Notes: a model not told the origin generated them from the sequence alone. 34,094 nt of DNA from Clostridia bacterium (GCA_017407705.1 JAFQWA010000016.1:1-34094); one strand, 5' to 3'; shown: positions 17,400-24,129, counted from the stretch's first letter. Made by a program: numbers and translations.

Positions 17400-18146
17400 A
17401 TGGCTGAAATTTCAGAAAGATTACAAAAATATTTATCCCGTTGCGGTGTTGCATCACGACGCAAGGCTGAGGAAATGATTGCCGCAGGTAAAGTCAAAAT
17501 CAACGGCAGACCTGCAGGTATCGGTGATAAAATAAATCCCCGTAAAGATGTTGTTACCATAGGAACTCAGCGTATAAAGCCTCAGTCACAGCGTAAGTAT
17601 ATTATGCTGCATAAGCCCAGAGGCTTTGTTACCACTATGAACGATGAGTTTGACAGAAAGTGTATTACTATGCTTACTGATGATGTGGGTGAGCGTGTGT
17701 ACCCCGTTGGCAGACTGGACAAAAACTCCGAGGGTTTACTGCTGCTCACTAATGACGGTGAGTTTGCCAATATGATGATGCACCCCAGCTGTCACGTGCC
17801 GAAAACCTACCGTGTGACGGTACGTCCCCCTATGTCGGACGTTCAGCTGTCCTCACTGATAAACGGTGTTAAGCTGGACGACGGATACGTTACTCAGCCT
17901 GCAGACGTTACTATTTCTCTGCAGGAGGATAACCGAATCGTGCTGATTATGACTATCTATGAAGGCAAAAACCGTCAGATCCGCCGTATGTGTGAAAGCG
18001 TGGGACTCCAGCTTATCCGCTTAAAAAGAATTGCTATTGGCGAGGTGCGTCTTGGTATGCTGCCTCAGGGCAAGTGGCGTGACCTTTCCGATACCGAGAT
18101 CCGCTCACTGTATTCCGCTTCCAAGCGTCAGACAAAAAATAAGTAG
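17400..18146 (+). CDS. rluB: 23S rRNA pseudouridine synthase RluB-like
   Basis: Makes a pseudouridine in 23S rRNA (the RluB/E/F and RsuA group). The N-terminal S4 domain is RLQKYLSRCGVASRRKAEEMI. The catalytic motif GRLDKNSEGLLLLTNDG carries the Asp (about residue 104), and the C-terminal motif KNRQIRRMCESVG is typical. The ATG at 17400 is preferred over the upstream in-frame ATG at 17349 because CGGAG lies 12 nt before it and the S4 domain starts there. 248 residues. The place downstream of scpB and dacF matches the Bacillus order. Confidence 0.93.
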   Translation: MAEISERLQKYLSRCGVASRRKAEEMIAAGKVKINGRPAGIGDKINPRKDVVTIGTQRIKPQSQRKYIMLHKPRGFVTTMNDEFDRKCITMLTDDVGERVYPVGRLDKNSEGLLLLTNDGEFANMMMHPSCHVPKTYRVTVRPPMSDVQLSSLINGVKLDDGYVTQPADVTISLQEDNRIVLIMTIYEGKNRQIRRMCESVGLQLIRLKRIAIGEVRLGMLPQGKWRDLSDTEIRSLYSASKRQTKNK

Positions 18147-18156
18147 GTGCTAAAAA

Positions 18157-18495
18157 ATGGTTAAAATAACTTTGGCAGATCAGAGCTTTAAGGACAAGCA
18201 TAATTTAAGCGATACCGTGTATGTTATGACCAGCGGTGACGAGCAGCTTGGCTACTGCGAATTTAATATGACTCCACCCACTGTTTTACTAAAAACAGCA
18301 GTGTGTGATACCCCTGCCCTCTTAGACGGAATTATCCGTCAGTCCTTAAGCTATGCTTTTGACCACGATTGCAAGACCGCTTTGTTTACCGATTCTGTCA
18401 AACAGCAGCTTTTAATGTTGAAAATTATCCAAAGTGAAACTGAAAACCAGATAGATATTTTGTCTTTTTTCACAAAGCCGTGTAATTGTCACTAA
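18157..18495 (+). CDS. Small protein of unknown function downstream of rluB
   Basis: A 112-residue soluble protein. I do not recognise the family with confidence. The middle part (GYCEFNMTP, then a hydrophobic strand, then a helix RQSLSYAFDHDCKTALF) recalls part of a GNAT acetyltransferase fold, but no acetyl-CoA binding R/Q-x-x-G-x-G/A motif is visible. The C terminus ends in CNCH. AGGTG lies upstream of the ATG and it starts 10 nt after rluB, so it is probably the last gene of that operon. No terminator hairpin is seen between it and the tRNA-Lys promoter. Confidence 0.7.
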   Translation: MVKITLADQSFKDKHNLSDTVYVMTSGDEQLGYCEFNMTPPTVLLKTAVCDTPALLDGIIRQSLSYAFDHDCKTALFTDSVKQQLLMLKIIQSETENQIDILSFFTKPCNCH

Positions 18496-18512
18496 TTTTT
18501 TGAAAATTGTTC

Positions 18513-18541
18513 TTGACAATCCAATCAATGATTGATATAAT
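18513..18541 (+). promoter_or_regulatory. Consensus promoter of tRNA-Lys
   Basis: TTGACA (18513-18518) and TATAAT (18536-18541) are exactly 17 bp apart, a perfect SigA consensus. The predicted start is about 6 nt before the mature tRNA. Confidence 0.85.
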
Positions 18542-18553
18542 AGTTTTCGCTGT

Positions 18554-18629
18554 GAGTTATTAGCTCAGCTGGCAGAGCACCTGACTTTTAATCAGGGTGT
18601 CCGGGGTTCGAATCCCCGATAGCTCACCA
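18554..18629 (+). tRNA. tRNA-Lys (anticodon TTT)
   Basis: A 76-nt cloverleaf with encoded CCA. The acceptor stem is GAGTTAT/ATAGCTC (one G-U pair), the anticodon stem CCTGA/TCAGG surrounds the loop CTTTTAA, and the T stem is CGGGG/CCCCG. Anticodon TTT reads AAA/AAG lysine codons. It has its own promoter and terminator. Confidence 0.96.
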
Positions 18630-18662
18630 ATCCCTGCAGACAGTAGTTTGCAGGGATTTTTA
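18629..18662 (+). terminator. Terminator of tRNA-Lys
   Basis: AATCCCTGCA (18629-18638) pairs with TGCAGGGATT (18649-18658), 10 bp, followed by a T-rich stretch. The stem begins at the last base of the tRNA CCA end. Confidence 0.85.
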
Positions 18663-18687
18663 TTTTGCCTGAAAATCCCGTACCTCG

Positions 18688-18716
18688 TTGACAACCGCCG
18701 CTTTTTGTGGTACAGT
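18688..18716 (+). promoter_or_regulatory. Promoter of small RNA 1 (copy 1 of the 39-bp block)
   Basis: TTGACA (18688-18693), a 17-bp spacer ACCGCCGCTTTTTGTGG, and TACAGT (18711-18716). The identity shared with copies 2 and 3 runs from 18688 to 18726 and includes the bases GTTGTTAGAA after the -10. Confidence 0.85.
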
Positions 18717-18722
18717 GTTGTT

Positions 18723-18792
18723 AGAAGAGCTAACGTTGATATCCCTCTCGTATTGTACTTGAGGTATGCCTTGCGATAGCTCTTCTTTTTTT
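18723..18792 (+). ncRNA. Putative small RNA 1 of a three-member cassette array
   Basis: The transcript predicted from the promoter (start about 18723) is about 70 nt. Its first ten bases AGAAGAGCTA (18723-18732) are perfectly complementary to TAGCTCTTCT (18777-18786), which runs straight into seven T residues (18786-18792). The whole RNA is thus one closed stem whose base is the terminator. The inner 44 nt can form a further CCUC/GAGG pairing and carry a pyrimidine-rich UCCCUCUC. I see no open reading frame. It does not match an RNA family I know. Confidence 0.7.
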
Positions 18793-18851
18793 CATATATA
18801 ACTCTATTTTCTATTCTTGCTTTCTTTACATGATTTTTGGGATATATTATA

Positions 18852-18880
18852 TTGACAACCGCCGCTTTTTGTGGTACAGT
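18852..18880 (+). promoter_or_regulatory. Promoter of small RNA 2 (copy 2 of the 39-bp block)
   Basis: TTGACA (18852-18857), the same 17-bp spacer as copy 1, and TACAGT (18875-18880). The identical block spans 18852-18890 and starts 164 bp after copy 1. Flanking sequence on the upstream side is unrelated. Confidence 0.85.
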
Positions 18881-18886
18881 GTTGTT

Positions 18887-18961
18887 AGAAACAGTGTCTG
18901 CTGGCGATAAGGTATTTTCAATTATTGAAAAGCGCCCCGCCCTTTCAGCACTGTTTCTTTT
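18887..18961 (+). ncRNA. Putative small RNA 2 of the cassette array
   Basis: Predicted start about 18887. AGAAACAGTG (18887-18896) pairs perfectly with CACTGTTTCT (18949-18958), followed by a U-rich tail (TTTTATTATTT). Length about 74 nt. Inside, GGCG and CGCC can pair around a nested UUUUCAA/UUGAAAA hairpin, and the segment GCGCCCCGCCCUUUC is C-rich. The stem sequence differs completely from RNA 1 and RNA 3 beyond the first AGAA, yet complementarity is kept. Confidence 0.7.
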
Positions 18962-19000
18962 ATTATTTGTCCAACATTATAGGCGGTGGTTATATTAGTA

Positions 19001-19029
19001 TTGACAACCGCCGCTTTTTGTGGTACAGT
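19001..19029 (+). promoter_or_regulatory. Promoter of small RNA 3 (copy 3 of the 39-bp block)
   Basis: TTGACA (19001-19006), the same 17-bp spacer, and TACAGT (19024-19029). The identical block spans 19001-19039 and starts 149 bp after copy 2. GGCGGTGGTT at 18982-18991 is nearly the reverse complement of the AACCGCCGC in the spacer, an imperfect dyad found only at this copy. Confidence 0.85.
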
Positions 19030-19035
19030 GTTGTT

Positions 19036-19107
19036 AGAAGATACGTTACGGGCCTTTGAGCCCTTAATGGTAGAAATGATTCTACCTTTCGGTAACGTAT
19101 CTTTTTT
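19036..19107 (+). ncRNA. Putative small RNA 3 of the cassette array
   Basis: Predicted start about 19036. AGAAGATACGTTAC (19036-19049) pairs with GTAACGTATCTTTT (19092-19105) with one G-U pair, running into the U tract (19102-19107). Two inner hairpins are clear: GGGC/GCCC (19050-19053 with 19060-19063) and GGTAGAA/TTCTACC (19069-19075 with 19080-19086). The RNA is therefore a three-way junction of about 72 nt. No open reading frame is seen. Confidence 0.75.
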
Positions 19108-19182
19108 ATTTTATTAGTAAATTTATACAAAATACCAATGTATAAAAATTAAAACATTATGTTATAAAATTTAATATTATTG

Positions 19183-19211
19183 TTGATTTTTGGGCGAAAA
19201 ATTGGTAAAAT
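19183..19211 (+). promoter_or_regulatory. Possible promoter of the phosphohexomutase gene
   Basis: TTGATT (19183-19188) and TAAAAT (19206-19211) are 17 bp apart in the AT-rich gap after small RNA 3. Confidence 0.5.
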
Positions 19212-19245
19212 AAATTGATAATATTTTTTTCAAAGGATGAATATA

Positions 19246-20958
19246 ATGCAATTTGAAAATCAATTAAAATTGTGGCTTGAAAACGCCACTGAGGATGCTG
19301 ACCTTATCGCTGAACTTCGTTCTGTTGAGAACGACGAAAATCAGGTAATTGACCGTTTTTTCAAAGAGCTTGAATTCGGTACAGGCGGCCTTCGAGGTGT
19401 TATCGGTGCAGGCTGCAACCGTATGAACATCTACACTGTTGCAAAAGCAACTCAGGGCTTGGCTGAGTACATCGCCGAGACCTCAAAAAACGGCAGCGTT
19501 GCTATCGCTTACGACAGCCGTATTAAATCCGACCTTTTTGCAAAAACCGCCGCAGGCGTATTTGCTGCCAACGGAATTAAGGTTTACATTTACAAAGAAC
19601 TTATGCCTACTCCTATGCTGTCTTACGCAGTTCGTGCTTTAAAGTGCGACGCAGGTGTAGTTGTTACCGCCAGCCACAACCCCTCTAAATACAACGGCTA
19701 CAAGGTTTACGGACCTGACGGTTGTCAGTTAACTCTTGAAGCCAGTGAGATCGTTTTGTCACACATTGAGAAGACCGATATTTTCACCGGTGTTAAGAAA
19801 GTTGATTTTGACGAGGCTGTAAACAGCGGTATGATCAACTTTATCGACGAGTCTGTTATCAGCAGTTATCTTGACTGCGTTCAGTCACGTTCCATTAACA
19901 GCGGCATTTTAAGTGAGATCGACCTTAAGGTGGTTTACACTCCCCTTAACGGTACAGGCAACAAGCCCGTTCGTGCTATTCTTGACCGTGTGGGAATTAA
20001 AAATGTTACTGTTGTTAAATCTCAGGAGCTGCCTGACGGTAACTTCCACACAGCACCTTTCCCCAACCCCGAAATCAGACAGGCTTTTGAAGAGGCATTG
20101 AAGGTTGCCGCTGAGGTTAAACCCGACATTCTGCTTGCAACTGACCCTGACTGTGACCGTGTTGGTATCGCTGTACTCAAAGACGGTGAGTATCACCTGA
20201 TGTCTGGCAACGAGGTTGGCGCTATGCTGCTGGATTACATCTTAAAGGAGCGTAAAGCTAAGGGCACACTCCCCGAAAATCCCGTTGCTGTTAAAACTAT
20301 CGTTACCTCTGATATCTGCACAAAGATTGCTGAAAATTACAACTGTGAGATCAGAAACGTTCTTACAGGATTTAAGTTTATCGGTGAGCAGATCGGTATG
20401 CTGGAGGCTGACGGTGAGGAAGATCGTTATGTATTCGGCTTTGAAGAAAGCTACGGCTACTTGGCAGGCGGATACGTTCGTGATAAAGACGCTGTTGTTG
20501 CATCTATGCTTATCTGCGAAATGGCTGCTTACTACAAAAAGCAGGGCACCAATCTGTTGGATATAATGAACTCCCTTTACGAGAAATACGGCTATTTTAT
20601 GCATACTCAGCTTAACTTCACCTGCGAGGGTGTTACAGGTATGCAGAAAATTGCATCTACTATGAAGGCTTTCCGTGAGACTCCGCCTGAGTCAATCGGT
20701 TCACTTAAAGTAGTTGGTATTGCTGATTACGAGAAATCCGTTGAGACTGATCTTGCTAACGGTAAAACCACCGAGATCAAGTTACCTAAGTCAAACGTTA
20801 TCTCCTTCTATTTGGAAGGCGGCAACTCCGCTATTGTCAGACCTTCAGGTACTGAGCCTAAGATCAAGGTTTATGTCACTGCAGTGGGCAACACCAAGTG
20901 TGATGCTACTGAGATCGGCAACAAGATCGCAGATGATATGAACGAGAAAATGAACTAA
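19246..20958 (+). CDS. pgcA: Phospho-sugar mutase (phosphoglucomutase/phosphomannomutase, PgcA-like)
   Basis: An alpha-D-phosphohexomutase of about 570 residues, the long form found in Firmicutes, which interconverts glucose 6-phosphate and glucose 1-phosphate (and possibly mannose phosphates). The motifs are the N-terminal GTGGLRGVIGAG, phosphoserine loop VTASHNPSKYNGYK, metal loop DPDCDR, sugar loop GFEESYGYLAGG and phosphate loop RPSGTEPKIKVY. The ATG at 19246 is chosen, with AAAGGATGA about 7 nt before it; an ATG at 19237 lies inside that site. It is clearly different from glmM at 9585. It is followed by the small NPSTG gene after 27 nt. Confidence 0.9.
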   Translation: MQFENQLKLWLENATEDADLIAELRSVENDENQVIDRFFKELEFGTGGLRGVIGAGCNRMNIYTVAKATQGLAEYIAETSKNGSVAIAYDSRIKSDLFAKTAAGVFAANGIKVYIYKELMPTPMLSYAVRALKCDAGVVVTASHNPSKYNGYKVYGPDGCQLTLEASEIVLSHIEKTDIFTGVKKVDFDEAVNSGMINFIDESVISSYLDCVQSRSINSGILSEIDLKVVYTPLNGTGNKPVRAILDRVGIKNVTVVKSQELPDGNFHTAPFPNPEIRQAFEEALKVAAEVKPDILLATDPDCDRVGIAVLKDGEYHLMSGNEVGAMLLDYILKERKAKGTLPENPVAVKTIVTSDICTKIAENYNCEIRNVLTGFKFIGEQIGMLEADGEEDRYVFGFEESYGYLAGGYVRDKDAVVASMLICEMAAYYKKQGTNLLDIMNSLYEKYGYFMHTQLNFTCEGVTGMQKIASTMKAFRETPPESIGSLKVVGIADYEKSVETDLANGKTTEIKLPKSNVISFYLEGGNSAIVRPSGTEPKIKVYVTAVGNTKCDATEIGNKIADDMNEKMN

Positions 20959-20985
20959 CTTAAAAATCAAAGGAGATAGGTTATT

Positions 20986-21120
20986 ATGCTTAACACTTTG
21001 TATGCAGTTAACCCCAGCACAGGCACACAAGCTGTGGATCCTTTACTTTTTATCATACTTGGCGTGTGCGCTGTTTTAGTAGTCGGAGCGCTTGTTTTAC
21101 CTATGTTTAAGAAAAGATAA
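20986..21120 (+). CDS. 44-residue microprotein resembling a free sortase sorting signal
   Basis: Preceded by AGGAGATAGG, 5-8 nt before the ATG, so it appears to be translated. Translation gives MLNTLYAV, then NPSTG (residues 9-13), a short linker TQAVD, about 21 hydrophobic residues (PLLFIILGVCAVLVVGALVLP) and the basic end FKKR. Motif, membrane helix and positive tail in this order are the layout of a cell-wall sorting signal of the NPxTG kind, but there is no signal peptide and no passenger domain. It may instead be a simple single-pass membrane peptide. It probably shares the pgcA transcript. I do not know a named family. Confidence 0.7.
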   Translation: MLNTLYAVNPSTGTQAVDPLLFIILGVCAVLVVGALVLPMFKKR

Positions 21121-21130
21121 ATAAATTATA

Positions 21131-21197
21131 AAAATCCTTGTTTTTGTTATGATTTTGCATTAAATTATGTGATACAATACTCAAAAACAGGGATTTT
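21131..21197 (+). promoter_or_regulatory. Large inverted repeat enclosing a possible promoter
   Basis: AAAATCCTTGTTTTTG (21131-21146) is complementary to CAAAAACAGGGATTTT (21182-21197) with one G-U pair, 16 bp in all, around a 35-nt loop. The loop holds TGATACAAT, an extended -10 (TACAAT 21173-21178), with no clear -35. The predicted start (about 21185) lies in the right arm. It could act as a weak terminator for the upstream genes, as an operator, or both. Confidence 0.45.
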
Positions 21198-21223
21198 ATA
21201 TTCCTTTTACAGGAGGTAATTTT

Positions 21224-22267
21224 ATGAGAAAAGAGCTTACAAAACAAGATGTAATCGCCGCTATTGAGCGTAAAGGCGGCAGTAAGATTCCCGTTGTTTT
21301 CCATAAATGGTGGGGTAACGGACTCGAGGATAAGTACGGTAAAGAGCTTTATGATGTTGCCAACAAATATCCCGATGACATTTTTGCTGTTTTCTACATT
21401 GAGCCGGGTGAGGCTGAGTCTTCTCTGGCAAATCCCTCTTACAGATGGGGCTACAAGGATTATACAAACACTCAAACTCACAGTATAGGCAATATGCATG
21501 AGCTTTTACCCGAGTGGGATGAACTGGATGACCTGCTTGCAGATTTTCCCAACCCCAACGAGCCCGGTAACTTTGACAATGTTTATGCTCAGCTTAAAAA
21601 TTGCCCTGAGGATAAGTATAAGTTAGGATGCTTCTGGAGATTGTTCCACGAAAGATTTTGGTGCATCCGCGGTATGGAAAATCTTATGATGGACTACTAT
21701 GATAATATGGACGGTCTGCGTGTTTTAGGTGAGAGACTGCTTGAGTATTACAAGGTTATCGTTGACAGATTTGCCGAGGCAGGGTTTGACGGTATTTTTA
21801 CCTCTGACGATTTAGGTCATCAGAGCGGTCCTATGATGTCACCTGCTGTGTTTGAAGAGCTTTATCTGCCCTTATATAAAGAATTCATCGGCTATGTACA
21901 TAGCAAGGGTATGCATGTTTTCCTCCACTCTTGCGGTGATAATACCAAGCTTATGCCTTATCTTATCGAAGCAGGACTTGATGTGTTCCACCCCATTCAG
22001 GCAGGCTGTATGGATACCGCTGAAACCGTTAAAAACTTCGGCGATAAGATATCTTTCCTCGCAGGTGTTGACGTTCAGCATCTGCTTCCCGACGAGGATG
22101 TAAACGGCGTTGTAAAGGGTGTTGAAAATATGATAGATATTCTCTACAAGCCCGAAGGCGGCTTGCTGCTTGCTTGCGGTAACGGTATTATGCCCGACAC
22201 ACCCTTAGAGAACATTGATGCTATGTTAAACACTGTATCAACCTACAATCCCGGAGAAAATAAATAA
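21224..22267 (+). CDS. Uroporphyrinogen decarboxylase family protein (MtaA/CmuA-like)
   Basis: A 347-residue TIM-barrel protein of the UroD superfamily, closer to zinc-dependent corrinoid methyltransferases than to haem HemE. Candidate zinc ligands are H235 and C237 (HVFLHSCGDN) and C318 (LLLACGNGIMPDTP), in the positions used by MtaA/MtbA-type enzymes. It lacks the HemE N-terminal signature. Typical partners (a corrinoid protein or a second methyltransferase) are not in the window, so the methyl donor is unknown. A perfect AGGAGGT precedes the ATG. It is followed after 1 nt by the arginine phosphatase gene. Confidence 0.8.
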   Translation: MRKELTKQDVIAAIERKGGSKIPVVFHKWWGNGLEDKYGKELYDVANKYPDDIFAVFYIEPGEAESSLANPSYRWGYKDYTNTQTHSIGNMHELLPEWDELDDLLADFPNPNEPGNFDNVYAQLKNCPEDKYKLGCFWRLFHERFWCIRGMENLMMDYYDNMDGLRVLGERLLEYYKVIVDRFAEAGFDGIFTSDDLGHQSGPMMSPAVFEELYLPLYKEFIGYVHSKGMHVFLHSCGDNTKLMPYLIEAGLDVFHPIQAGCMDTAETVKNFGDKISFLAGVDVQHLLPDEDVNGVVKGVENMIDILYKPEGGLLLACGNGIMPDTPLENIDAMLNTVSTYNPGENK

Positions 22268-22268
22268 A

Positions 22269-22676
22269 ATGACAGTGATTTTTGTTTGCACCGGCAACAC
22301 CTGTCGCAGTCCTATGGCTGAGGGTATTGCAAAAAATCTTATGCCCCAATGGGATATAAGCAGTGCGGGACTTATGGTGAGTCCTGACGAATCGGTAGCC
22401 CGCAACGCAGTTTGGGCTATGGATGAAATAGGCATTGATATATCGAACCACATTCCACGTCAGCTTGATATGGATATGGCAGATAGTGCCGATTACATTG
22501 TACCTATGACTGAGTCCCACCGCTTTATTCTGCAAAACGCAGGGGTTGACAACAGTAAGATATTGGATTTAGGTGAGCCTGTGCCCGACCCTTACGGCGG
22601 TGATTTGCCTATTTATGAGGCTTGTCGTGACAAGCTTTGTGACTTAATAAAAACTCTGTCGGAGAAGATAAAATGA
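22269..22676 (+). CDS. ywlE: Low-molecular-weight phosphatase, probably protein-arginine phosphatase (YwlE-like)
   Basis: A 135-residue LMW phosphatase. The P-loop is CTGNTCRS (C7 to R13). The Thr at position 11, where tyrosine phosphatases usually have Ile, is the feature that marks YwlE arginine phosphatases. The general acid is D107 in PDPYGGD, equivalent to the DPFGG of YwlE. It would remove phosphate from phosphoarginine, opposing a McsB-type kinase, which is not in the window. It overlaps rimI by 4 nt (ATGA). Confidence 0.82.
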   Translation: MTVIFVCTGNTCRSPMAEGIAKNLMPQWDISSAGLMVSPDESVARNAVWAMDEIGIDISNHIPRQLDMDMADSADYIVPMTESHRFILQNAGVDNSKILDLGEPVPDPYGGDLPIYEACRDKLCDLIKTLSEKIK

Positions 22677-23110
22677 ACATAGTAAGACTTGACAAAACCG
22701 CAACTGATGGCATCTGCAACATTGAACAGCAGTGCTTTTCCACCCCTTGGAGCAGTGAGTCTGTTTTGTCAACTATCAGCAATCCCAACAACGTCTTTAT
22801 AGGTGCTTACTTAGACGATACCCTTGTGGGTTACGGCAGTTTTAACACTGTAATGGACGAGGGATATATAAACAATATCGCTGTTTTACCAAAGTACAGA
22901 CGACAAGGCATTGCAGGTAAGATACTTGATGATATGATAGCTACTGCAAAATCCCTTAATCTAAGCTTTCTCACTTTAGAGGTAAGAAAGTCTAACCTTA
23001 CAGCTATCTCTCTTTATGAGGGCCGTGGGTTTAAGTCCGTTGGCATACGAAAAAATTTTTACACCGCTCCTATTGAGGACGGCGTTATTATGACACTTTA
23101 CGGAGAATAA
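22673..23110 (+). CDS. rimI: Ribosomal protein S18-alanine N-acetyltransferase-like GNAT protein
   Basis: A 145-residue GNAT acetyltransferase. The acetyl-CoA loop is RRQGIAGKIL (about residues 76-85), preceded by the beta strand YINNIAVLPKYR. The N-terminal CFSTPWSSESV and the C-terminal LYEGRGFKSVGIRKNFY are RimI hallmarks. RimI genes commonly sit directly before tsaD, as here (5-nt gap). The usual tsaE and tsaB genes are not next to it. Confidence 0.88.
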   Translation: MNIVRLDKTATDGICNIEQQCFSTPWSSESVLSTISNPNNVFIGAYLDDTLVGYGSFNTVMDEGYINNIAVLPKYRRQGIAGKILDDMIATAKSLNLSFLTLEVRKSNLTAISLYEGRGFKSVGIRKNFYTAPIEDGVIMTLYGE

Positions 23111-23115
23111 GTTTT

Positions 23116-24129
23116 ATGAGAATTTTAGCATTTGAATCCTCTTGCGACGATACCGCCGTTGCCGTTACCGAAGGCAGAAGGGTTATCGCATCCAAAACTG
23201 CATCGCAGGTAGAGGAGCATATACTTTACGGCGGAGTTGTGCCTGAGATTGCATCTCGCAGACACATTGAAGCCATTTCAAATTTATACACCACTGTAAT
23301 GACTGAGGCGAATCTCACCCTTGATGATATTGACGCTATTGCAGTCACTTATGCTCCCGGACTTATCGGCTCTCTGCTGGTGGGCGTGGGCTTTGCTAAG
23401 GGCCTTGCCTTTGCGGCAAACAAACCGCTTATTCCCGTGCATCATCTCCGTTCACATATTGCGGCAAACTACATTACAGGCGCTGATTTAAAGCCGCCTT
23501 TCTTGGCTTTGGTAGTTTCAGGCGGTCACAGTCATTTGGTGGATGTGTCCGACTACACCACGTTTAAGGTCATTGGCAGAACCCGTGACGATGCAGCCGG
23601 TGAGTGCTTTGACAAGACCGGACGTGCTATGGGACTGCCCTACCCCGGCGGTGTTCATCTTGACAAGATTGCTGATAATGGTGATAGTTCAAAATACCTT
23701 TTGCCCAAGCCCCACGTGGAAGGAAATCCTTTGGATTTCAGCTTTTCAGGACTAAAAACTGCGGTTATCAATCTTTTGCATAACGCTCAGCAAAAGGGTG
23801 AGGAAATTATCTGTGAGGACGTTGCCGCATCGGTTAGAAAGACTGTTTGCGATATTTTAATCGACCGCACTTTCAAAGCCCTTGACACACTGCCTTATAA
23901 AACTCTGGTTATTGCAGGTGGTGTTTCTGCCAACAGTGAACTGCGACGCCGTATGACCGAAGAATGTGAAAAGCGTGGTATTGACTTGTACATACCCGAT
24001 TTATCACTGTGCGGTGATAATGCAGCTATGGTGGGTGTGCAGGGATATTATGAGTATCAAAGCGGTAAAACTGCCAATGCAGACCTTAACGCTTATGCTA
24101 CTATGGATATCCAAAACCCTGTATATTGA
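23116..24129 (+). CDS. tsaD: tRNA N6-threonylcarbamoyladenosine transferase subunit TsaD
   Basis: The catalytic subunit that transfers threonylcarbamoyl to A37 of ANN-decoding tRNAs. The ASKHA-fold ATPase starts MRILAFESSCDDTAVAV. The iron-binding H-x3-H is H110/H114 (HHLRSH). SGGHSHLV and GGVSANSELRRRM are the phosphate and adenosine motifs, and the last metal ligand lies in SLCGDNAAM. Length 337 is normal. A perfect 18-bp terminator follows immediately. The partner genes tsaB and tsaE must be elsewhere. Confidence 0.95.
   Translation: MRILAFESSCDDTAVAVTEGRRVIASKTASQVEEHILYGGVVPEIASRRHIEAISNLYTTVMTEANLTLDDIDAIAVTYAPGLIGSLLVGVGFAKGLAFAANKPLIPVHHLRSHIAANYITGADLKPPFLALVVSGGHSHLVDVSDYTTFKVIGRTRDDAAGECFDKTGRAMGLPYPGGVHLDKIADNGDSSKYLLPKPHVEGNPLDFSFSGLKTAVINLLHNAQQKGEEIICEDVAASVRKTVCDILIDRTFKALDTLPYKTLVIAGGVSANSELRRRMTEECEKRGIDLYIPDLSLCGDNAAMVGVQGYYEYQSGKTANADLNAYATMDIQNPVY

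Noticed and set aside
18688..19039. Three identical 39-bp repeats as a CRISPR array
   Set aside because: The intervals between repeats are 110-125 bp and contain self-complementary terminators, the repeat itself is a SigA promoter, and no cas gene is present.
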